64,000 nucleotides of DNA, taken from Hortaea werneckii. Lineage: Eukaryota > Ascomycota > Dothideomycetes > Mycosphaerellales > Teratosphaeriaceae. The position numbers and the translations under genes are program-made. Of the stretch, positions 57,215 through 64,000 are shown one piece after another (position 1 is the stretch's first letter; every line of letters starts with the position of its first letter). The stretch lies in contig JBAOKB010000144.1 of the NCBI GenBank assembly GCA_037044905.1, positions 2,294,001 to 2,358,000 on the forward strand, in the 5' to 3' direction. The notes beneath the pieces were generated by a model that worked only from the letters and a program-made list of their open reading frames with translations, did not search any database and was not told the DNA's origin.

Positions 57215-59287
57215 TTACTTTGCCAGGTCACGATAATCTTCGTCTGCAGGGCCCATTCCCTTCTCAATCCCCTCCATAGCACACAATTCCCTATTACTCT
57301 CAGGTACTTCGATACCACCTAGCTTATCCATCCTCGTGAGCAATTGCATCAACAAGCCAGCTTCTGTGTGCCAGCCTAGATGGCAATGGAAAGCCCACGC
57401 GCCAGGATTGTCTGCAACTACCCTCAGCAACAGCCACCCAAAACCTTCCACGGATGCAGTATCTCTCCTCAATGGATTGGACAGATCGAGCGAGGCATAC
57501 AACGGCTCGAGGTTCTCGCGCGTCATACCACCGGTCTTAGATTTCATGGCCGGGTATCCGTGTCCCTGTGCGAGAACAAAGTACTTGTATCCGTGCAAAT
57601 GCATCGGATGGTTTCCATCGTCGAAGTTCGAGATGAGGATGTCAATTGTCTGAACACCCGTCGTCTGAAGGACAAATTCTCGCTGTTCGTCAAAAGCTGC
57701 ATTGTTGATGAAAGCATTCGGATTAGCTGGCTCCGAAACAGCCGTCGACGTAACGGTGTGATTAGCTTCCTTTAGTCCGTCCATAGCACGAAGCAAAGTG
57801 GGTGAGCGGACATTCGGTCGCCAGGTACTGGAGTTGAAGAAGCCGCGGCTGAGGCGGTATGCACCGATCTCAAAATTGGATCGTAGATAGAAGAAAGCGT
57901 CAGCATCTGCCGGAACGGGTGTGATGTCCACAGGTCGAAGCTTCGTGGTATTCATGTCTTTACATTCCGTGTCCAGCCTCTCTGCCCAGTCCAATGAATT
58001 GGGCATAGGTCCCTGATCAGCTGTAGCCGACTCATTTGAGACGTATTGCACGATCCCCATAATATCTGTCTGCAACGTCTTCGGCGGATCAGTGAAACAC
58101 TGCGTGATCATCCTCGCACGCATCCAGAAATTGGTGGAAGTTTGAACATCCGTGTTGATGACAACGCTATACCGCTGCGCCGGATTGATGTTGAGACGAT
58201 GATAGCTGATAGGCTCGACGTCTGTGCCGTCGACCTCTGTCACTGCTAGCTCATGTTCGTCTATCTGGAACTGGAACTCAGCGAAAGCTCCGACGTTCAG
58301 TATGCGCAGCCTGTGAGCCTTGCCGGCGGGAAGTCCAAATTTGGCATAGCCAACGTTCGATGTAGTATTGTCGCATTGGCGATCTGGAAATTCTTCGCAA
58401 TCACGCAGTCCTCGTCCGTTAATCAGACCGCTTTGGGGAACAGGCTCTGCATTTTCCATGTCAGGCTTCAGGTATTGCCACAACAGGGCAGACGACAAGT
58501 CGTGATAGTGGTCTGAGAGCATCACTACTCGATCGGTGTCGTACTTGATCCTTTGCAGCTCATCTTCCTTTCTCCCATGAATGATCAATGGACCATACAT
58601 GCCATCTGAGGCCTGCATACCCTTGTGGCCATGCCACCAATACGTTCCACTTTGGTCGCGAACAGTGAATTCATACGTAAACTTGCCTCCAGGTGGGATG
58701 GGGCACTGCGTTATACCGACTGTGCCGTCCATATGAGGCGTTCCAGTCTGATAAATGCCGTGCCAATGTATGCTCGTAGCATTTACTCCCCTGTTATCAA
58801 CATGAACGACGATTGTATCGCCTTCGTTCGCTCGGATCAGAGGTCCAGGAAATTGGTTATTGACAAGGAGCATCTGGCGATAGATTCCGTCTGGATTGTG
58901 CTCCTGATCGCGAACGGTCCAGCGGTACTCTCTCCGTTGAGGTGGCGCATGATAGTCCCACTCTTGATCCAGAATGTAGTCGCTTGTATGGATTCTTGAA
59001 GCCGCATCTGTTTGGTCGACATTTTCCTGTGCAGAGTGGCCAAAGCCAATAAGGCAGCCGATTGTCACGCCAACAGCCAGTATCATCGCGGCGACGATTG
59101 CTGCCCATACTGGCCAGCTCCAACGACTTCGTTTCGAGTCTCCTGTCAGTACCGATTCGTCTGTATTGTACTTTTCCCATTCCGCAAGGAGCCCTTCCTC
59201 TTGCTCTCCCATGCTAGACCGATTTGAACGGTCATTGCTGTTGCCCTCGAGCATGGCAACATCCTGGGCATTTTCAGATTCCTGCAT
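57215..59287 (-). CDS. Membrane-anchored multicopper oxidase (laccase-like)
   Basis: A single exon of 690 aa; the first ATG is at 59287 (MQESENAQDVAMLEGN). The N-terminal ~55 residues are cytosolic and acidic, followed by one membrane segment (WPVWAAIVAAMILAVGVTIG). The oxidase domains lie outside, so it is a type II membrane protein. All four copper motifs are intact: SIHWHG, GTYWWHGHKG, NHPMHLHGYKYFV and HCHLGWHTEAG. The residue ten after the T1 cysteine is Leu, as in many higher-potential laccases. The Fet3-type ferroxidase glutamate after the second motif is not seen (MQASDGMYGPLII), so iron oxidation is less likely than oxidation of phenols or other organic substrates. Classical laccases are secreted and Fet3 has a C-terminal anchor, so the N-terminal anchor is notable. 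Confidence 0.9.
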   Translation of the reverse strand: MQESENAQDVAMLEGNSNDRSNRSSMGEQEEGLLAEWEKYNTDESVLTGDSKRSRWSWPVWAAIVAAMILAVGVTIGCLIGFGHSAQENVDQTDAASRIHTSDYILDQEWDYHAPPQRREYRWTVRDQEHNPDGIYRQMLLVNNQFPGPLIRANEGDTIVVHVDNRGVNATSIHWHGIYQTGTPHMDGTVGITQCPIPPGGKFTYEFTVRDQSGTYWWHGHKGMQASDGMYGPLIIHGRKEDELQRIKYDTDRVVMLSDHYHDLSSALLWQYLKPDMENAEPVPQSGLINGRGLRDCEEFPDRQCDNTTSNVGYAKFGLPAGKAHRLRILNVGAFAEFQFQIDEHELAVTEVDGTDVEPISYHRLNINPAQRYSVVINTDVQTSTNFWMRARMITQCFTDPPKTLQTDIMGIVQYVSNESATADQGPMPNSLDWAERLDTECKDMNTTKLRPVDITPVPADADAFFYLRSNFEIGAYRLSRGFFNSSTWRPNVRSPTLLRAMDGLKEANHTVTSTAVSEPANPNAFINNAAFDEQREFVLQTTGVQTIDILISNFDDGNHPMHLHGYKYFVLAQGHGYPAMKSKTGGMTRENLEPLYASLDLSNPLRRDTASVEGFGWLLLRVVADNPGAWAFHCHLGWHTEAGLLMQLLTRMDKLGGIEVPESNRELCAMEGIEKGMGPADEDYRDLAK

Positions 59288-60207
59288 AGCGCTCAAATTA
59301 GATCACAAGCATGGGGCGTGGCGTCTGTATCTCGTGTCATCTCAAGCGCCACCCACGTGCACACTGAAGACAGCAGAATACCTTCGATGCACGACCTATC
59401 AGACGTCGCCGTGATGCTGAGAGATGCGGTCCTCATTATCCACGCGGCAAGGTTCCAGTGACATTCTCACTGGGATTGACCCGTCCAGCAGGGCATCCAC
59501 TCGTGGACCGGTTAGAGGTAGCGTGCGTCGTCGAAGCATCTTGGACGACAATCATGCCAACTACGACTGGCTCGCTTCCTTCCGCGTGAGTATCGTGGCG
59601 GGGCTTGAGGGAAAGTCTGCCCTGAAATGCAGAGGCGGATGGGGAGAGAGAGGGCCGTGGATGCCGAGCTCCTCGTTCAAGGCCCAAGTCGGAGCCAATC
59701 ACGGCTTTCCAAAAGCAACGTGCTTCGACTTCACTCGCATCTCTCGTTACCGACAAGCTTCTGCTACTGCTACAGTACCAGAGCGAAGACTTTTCGGTGG
59801 GTCGCGTCGCCTTGAGATGGAAGCTTAGCCGTGCAAGCCTCTGCGAGCCAAATGGCTTCTATTGCTTCTGCTATATCACACGTGCTGGTTCACAGCCAAC
59901 CAGATCATCCCGGCCGTAGAGGACACATGGGAAGACCGGCATAGAGTTGATTGCCTAGTGGGATTTCCATGTGAGCTGCCTCTCTGGGTAAGTCAGTCGC
60001 CACGGGACCGGCCAGGTAGTTGGGGCAATGGCGAGTTTCGCAGCACGTGGCCGACCTGCGACGCGAAGTATAAGGTAGGATGGCTGTAACCCTGTGCAAG
60101 ACGCCTACTTCACCGCACTCACATTCTCTCGTCCGCCATAGCGGTTCTTATCAGGTCCTGTACTGCCAACACCGTGTCAGGCGTCTCACCTCCAACATCA
60201 TCACGCC
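59288..60207. other. Divergent intergenic MCO/phosphatase
   Basis: 920 bp between divergent starts, containing both promoters. A 134-codon + strand frame (59424-59828) has no motif and I do not call it. Confidence 0.55.
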
Positions 60208-61583
60208 ATGGCTTTCTTTGCAATCAGCGCACTCGCCGTCGCCGGCGTGGCGAATGCTAATCCCATCAAGCCCACACTGGCTACCGACTTAGAGCCAACC
60301 CAGTACACGGCGACCGCTGACACGTCAGTGTACGAAGCTCAAGCAACTGCACCAACCAGCTCTTTTCGCAAGCACTACAAGAAAGGCAGAGCTTTTGACC
60401 GCTTCATTACCATTTGGATGGAGGTGAGTGTGGCAACAATCGTTTATTGATAGAAGAGGCCAAGGAACTCATTCTCTACCCAGAATACCGATTACAACAA
60501 GGCTGAGGCCGACCCAAACCTAGCCTGGCTCGCAGAAAGGGGGATTACTTTGGAGAACTACTTCGGCGTGACGCATCCATCAGAGCCCAATTATGTTGCT
60601 TCACACGGTGAGATCCACGGTATCAAATCTCCCTTATCCATTTCTAATACATCCTAGGCGGCGACAACTTCGGCATGGACAATGATGCCTTCAACCGTGT
60701 GGCGAGCAACGTATCCACTATTACGGACCTTTTGGAGGACAAACACATCAGTTGGGGCTCTTACCAGGAAGATATGCCCTACACGGGCTTTGAAGGATTC
60801 TCCTGGGTTAATCAGGATACCCGTGCAAATGACTACGTGAGGAAGCACAACCCGCCGGTCATTTATGATGCAAACACCTCCCCTCTCCGTCTCTCCTACC
60901 AGAAGAACATGACCGAGTTCTACAAGGACCTTGCAAACGAAGACCTGCCTCAGTGGATGTTCATCACACCAAACATGACCTCCGACGGCCATGACTCTTC
61001 GGTGACGACCGCTGGAAGCTGGATGCGGAATCTCTTAGAGCCACTTGTGGAAAATGAGTACTTCTGGTCTCGCACTCTGATTCTAGTCACTTTCGATGAG
61101 AACGAGAGTTACTCCATCTCCAACCGCGTCTTCTCTATCCTCCTTGGAGGCGCTGTTCCCAAGCACCTGGAAGGCAGCAAGGACGACAAGTACTACAACC
61201 ACTACTCCGAGCTCTCCACCGTCGAAGCGAACTGGAACCTCCACACCCTCGGACGCTGGGATGTAGGCGCAAACGTATTTGATCTCGTAGCTTGCGAGAC
61301 CGGAGATATCTACCGTCCCAATCTGGCTGCGACGGCAGATGAGCCGAGTATCTTCTACAACTCATCCTTCGCGGGACCGTTCAACGAGGATTTCCAGGCT
61401 GCGCCCTACCCCCCGCCAAACCTGGACATCAAGTCGCCCAGAACTCACAGGACTGTGTTGCCGGCGATTAAGAAGCAGTGGGAGGGTCATACCGAGGGTA
61501 CTTACTACCACGACGGGGTGGAGATTCCAGATGGACAGCACCCTCCTGAGGGCTACGCTGTGAACGACGTCAGCAATGCATAG
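60208..61583 (+). CDS. Secreted acid phosphatase / phosphoesterase family
   Basis: An extracellular phosphoesterase like fungal PhoA-type acid phosphatases, which release phosphate from organic esters. Exons are 60208-60423, 60484-60607 and 60658-61583, giving 421 aa. The ATG at 60208 begins a signal peptide, MAFFAISALAVAGVANA. The metal-binding motifs are RFITIWMENTDYNKAE (rebuilt across intron 1), VTHPSEPNYVASHGGDNFGM (across intron 2), MTSDGHDSSVTTAGSW and LVTFDENE. Many NxS/T sites (NVST, NMTE, NMTS, NESY, NSSF) fit a glycoprotein. The C-terminus (EGTYYHDGVEIPDGQHPPEG) is typical of the group. The frame is clean. The pH optimum and real substrate cannot be read from sequence. Confidence 0.88.
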
Positions 61584-62057
61584 ATCTTGATGGTAGTTCT
61601 CACCGTGTGAGGGAGCTAGTAGCATAGAGGCGCACCAAAAGTTTATAGATCAAAATCTACCCAGACTCGTTTTAATGCGATACTTTCTCATTCTTCCTGG
61701 CCCGCGTGAAGAGAAGTCTCATGGTTGCTGTGCAATGTCAAATTCTTGCGCTCCTGAAATCACTCCTGATACACATCTCCGACCGCTCAAGGTTCCGGTG
61801 TCTGCGGGCGCGGGGAGCAGAGTCTTCACATTGCCAGAATCCACTTTACGCAGTCTGGCAGGTGCCAAAGGCCCACGTGTGAAGTTAGATAGAGCTACCG
61901 GATGCTAACTTTCCAGCCGAGCAGCGTCATGCTGTAGTTATAACCCTTGCCATCCTCCCTTGCTCAAAGCCTTTCCCTTTCGCTTGGAAAACGCCTTTTC
62001 CTTCGATCGCTTTGTCGATTAGCCTCCGCAGCAAGTCCTGTGTCTCACTTCAACAAC
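61584..62057. other. Intergenic upstream of the iron transporter
   Basis: 474 bp with the phosphatase 3' UTR and the promoter of the CCC1/VIT1 gene. I saw no clear HapX or SreA site. Confidence 0.55.
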
Positions 62058-62930
62058 ATGGTGCTCGCCCTTTTCAAGGCACTTTTGTTCAACAAAGGCA
62101 AGCGCGAGCAGTACAGCCCGCTGCGATCACACAGTCCACCAAACGATATTGAGACTAATTCATCCCCGGAGTCTGCAACCAGCACATCTCAAACGAACAC
62201 GCACGACGAGAAATCTCGAGAAGAAAACGAGCATACCTCACCCGCACGCATCAACCCCCGAATCATCAGCGACGCCACCATCGGCCTAAGCGATGGCTTG
62301 ACCGTCCCCTTCGCACTTACAGCCGGGCTATCAGCGCTGGGCGACAGTAAGATCGTCATCTACTCCGGCTTCGCAGAAATAGTCGCTGGAGGGATCTCGA
62401 TGGGATTAGGAGGCTACCTCGGAGCGAAGAGCGAAGCAGAAGCGTACCGCGCTGCACTGGCCGAGACGCGGGAGATCGTTGCTCAGGATCCGCAGAAGGC
62501 TGTTAGTCTTGTGAGAGCTACATTTAGTTCCTTTGAGTTCTCGGAGGTGGCGGTTGCGGAGATGTTGTCCAGCTTGCTCGCTTCCCAGGAAAGGCTGGTG
62601 GATTTCTTGATGAAGTTCCATCATCAGCTTGTGGAAGCTGAGCATGCGCCTTCGAGAGCGTATATTTGTGGGGTTACCATTGCATTTGGTTATTTAGTTG
62701 GAGGGTTCCTGGCTTTATTGCCTTACCTGCTTCTTCCCAGAATACAAGATGCTTTCTGGGGGAGCGCTATTGTGATGACTATGGCGCTGTTTGGGTTTGG
62801 CTGGTTCAAGACGGCTGTTGTTGGAGAGAAGGATGTAGTGGTCTGCCTGAAGAATGGAATACAGATGATGGTGCTTGGCGGGATCGCAGCCGGCGCAGCG
62901 GTTGGTTGCGTCAAGGCTTTCGGCGGCTGA
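62058..62930 (+). CDS. CCC1: Vacuolar iron/manganese transporter, CCC1/VIT1 family
   Basis: It moves Fe(II) (and Mn) from cytosol into the vacuole for storage and detoxification. One exon; the ATG at 62058 (MVLALFKALLFNKGK) gives 290 aa. The first ~70 residues are hydrophilic. The VIT fold follows: ARINPRIISDATIGLSDGLT, FALTAGLSALGDSKIVIYSG and EIVAGGISMGLGGYLGAKSE, whose acidic and Met residues line the metal path. A cytosolic charged helical region (EAYRAALAETREIVAQDPQK) corresponds to the metal-binding domain, and three more membrane segments complete the set of five. Frame intact. The neighbouring multicopper oxidase is not an obvious ferroxidase, so a joint iron role is only speculation. 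Confidence 0.93.
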   Translation: MVLALFKALLFNKGKREQYSPLRSHSPPNDIETNSSPESATSTSQTNTHDEKSREENEHTSPARINPRIISDATIGLSDGLTVPFALTAGLSALGDSKIVIYSGFAEIVAGGISMGLGGYLGAKSEAEAYRAALAETREIVAQDPQKAVSLVRATFSSFEFSEVAVAEMLSSLLASQERLVDFLMKFHHQLVEAEHAPSRAYICGVTIAFGYLVGGFLALLPYLLLPRIQDAFWGSAIVMTMALFGFGWFKTAVVGEKDVVVCLKNGIQMMVLGGIAAGAAVGCVKAFGG

Positions 62931-63121
62931 GAAACAGACGGTTGAGACAATGAGCCGTTGTCAAATGGGCCTCACGTTGCTGCATCGCGTGTGAAACACA
63001 GTAGCGTAGAGAGCAAGGAGAAGGGAATCGGATAAAAAGCTGATGAAAGCTGTGATTGTAGAGCGGTATTGCTACTCGGGAGGTGCCTACAACGCGTTCG
63101 GGCTGCATGGAGCTCATTCTT
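62931..63121. other. Convergent intergenic CCC1/GPI14
   Basis: 191 bp between two stop codons; nothing else is seen. Confidence 0.7.
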
Positions 63122-64000
63122 CTATGAGACACGAACAGCAACATCTGCAACAATCACGCCCAGGATCCAAGAGTTGATAAGATAGAAACCTGCACTAGCC
63201 AACCACAGACCGGGAAGGAATGTCGAATGGCCAAGGAACTCCAGTTTGTACCCTTGCTGAAGCCATGCAGCTTGGCCCAGAATCCAGAGGACAAGCGCGC
63301 TGACACCTAGTTTTGGACACCTCATAAAGGATGAGTATGGCAGGTAAAATGGTAGGAAGACCATGTACCATAAGAAGTACTACAAATGTCAGTATCCATG
63401 CACGAGTGAATCAGGAGTTCAAAGGCTCTTACCTGACTGGTGCAGACCTTGTTGAAGGTTACAAAAGCAAAGGTCTGCGCTAGCATTGTGCCGGCTAGGT
63501 CCTTCTTCGCACACATCAGAGGGATAGCCACAACGGCGAGCAGCAGTTGGGGGATGAAAGCGAGCGATTCGACACGCAGATCGCTTGCTTGGCTAGGGTA
63601 TGCGGAGTTCAGGTGCAAAACAGTATTGTAGACAGAGAAATTGTGTCTGTGGTCGAGGCGGGTGAAATGGTATAGATAGGTGTGTTTGATAAAAGGCATG
63701 CCATAACTTCAAAACGAATTAGCAGACGCAAAAGAAACTTGGGACTGTCACCTACGCATTGAACATCACCCCGTTCAGCAATGTAAAAGCCAGAGCACTT
63801 GCGATGACGAGGGACTGCCTTTGCTTGTTCACAAGCTCCATTACAGTCTCAGGCCAGCTGAATTTGCTGGGATTGCTTTCGTTTGTCTTTACACCATCTT
63901 TTGACTTTGGCCCAAGCCACCAGAAGACAGCTGCTGCGTAGATGAATGGGTAGATTTTTACGTGAACGGCCACGCCAAGTAGGAAGCCACAGATCCAAAT
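63122..64000 (-). CDS. GPI14: GPI mannosyltransferase 1 (PIG-M/Gpi14), 5' part beyond the window
   Basis: It adds the first mannose to glucosaminyl-phosphatidylinositol in the ER lumen, using dolichol-phosphate mannose. Only the C-terminal part is present. Exons are 64000(partial)-63756, 63706-63433 and 63379-63122, with 49- and 53-nt introns. The text AVHVKIYPFIYA, TYLYHFTRLDHRHNFSVYN and AFVTFNKVCTSQ joined to YFLWYMVFLPFYLP are PIG-M hallmarks. Several hydrophobic segments are visible, and the end WILGVIVADVAVRVS is a membrane helix. The start codon and the catalytic DxD region lie beyond position 64000. Frames are clean. With GAB1 it makes two GPI-pathway genes in this window. Confidence 0.93.

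Noticed and set aside
57215..62930. An iron-uptake cluster of multicopper oxidase plus CCC1/VIT1
   Set aside because: The oxidase lacks the ferroxidase Glu, there is no Ftr1-type permease, and a phosphatase gene sits between them.

Overview
The window is nuclear DNA of a filamentous ascomycete. The evidence is short GT-AG introns (about 46-136 nt, mostly 50-65) with CTNAC-like branch sites, dense genes on both strands without operons, and fungal family content: fungal-type GH35 beta-galactosidase, WSC domains, 2EXR-type proteins, FUN34/YaaH acetate permease and Bcs1-like AAA ATPases. The protein flavour suggests Dothideomycetes, which is inference. I see no transposon, tRNA, rRNA or CRISPR array.

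Layout. 0.6-7.5 kb: acetyl-CoA synthetase (-) and a long WD40 protein (+). 7.6-15.7 kb: an unknown basic protein (-), a 2EXR-like protein (-), and Pescadillo/NOP7 (-) divergent from the GPI-transamidase subunit GAB1 (+). 16.3-23.9 kb: kynurenine 3-monooxygenase (-) divergent from methionine aminopeptidase 1 (+), then ERV14 (+) and N-myristoyltransferase (-). 24.3-31.6 kb: an APH-type phosphotransferase, a CLC chloride transporter, a second 2EXR-like protein and histone N-acetyltransferase NAA40, all (-). 32.4-42.4 kb: GH35 beta-galactosidase (-), Bcs1-like AAA ATPase (-), a short-chain dehydrogenase (+) and an acetate permease (+). 43.0-47.4 kb: a very unusual secreted protein (-) with an alpha/beta hydrolase, two WSC modules, four PAN/apple-like repeats and a serine minisatellite. 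48.3-64 kb: two small or uncertain genes, a MARVEL protein (+), a peroxiredoxin with a long tail (-), a large unknown protein (-), a membrane-anchored multicopper oxidase (-), a secreted acid phosphatase (+), a CCC1/VIT1 iron transporter (+) and GPI14 (-, cut by the window end).

A key technical point: 12 of the genes can be read through only if 19 single-base shifts are allowed. Most are missing bases in short homopolymers, and they occur even in genes expected to be essential (NOP7, GAB1). No gene carries an in-frame nonsense codon. This looks like residual assembly error rather than pseudogenes. All 19 sites lie between 2.1 and 47.4 kb; about 8.5 kb of coding sequence right of 50 kb has none.

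The genes do not form an obvious pathway cluster. Themes recur: acetate use (acetyl-CoA synthetase and permease), GPI-anchor synthesis (GAB1, GPI14), protein N-terminal processing (MAP1, NMT1, NAA40), and secreted or surface enzymes (beta-galactosidase, phosphatase, WSC/PAN hydrolase, multicopper oxidase). I treat these as probably coincidental. The strongest candidate for something undescribed is the hydrolase-WSC-PAN-polySer protein at 42966-47416.
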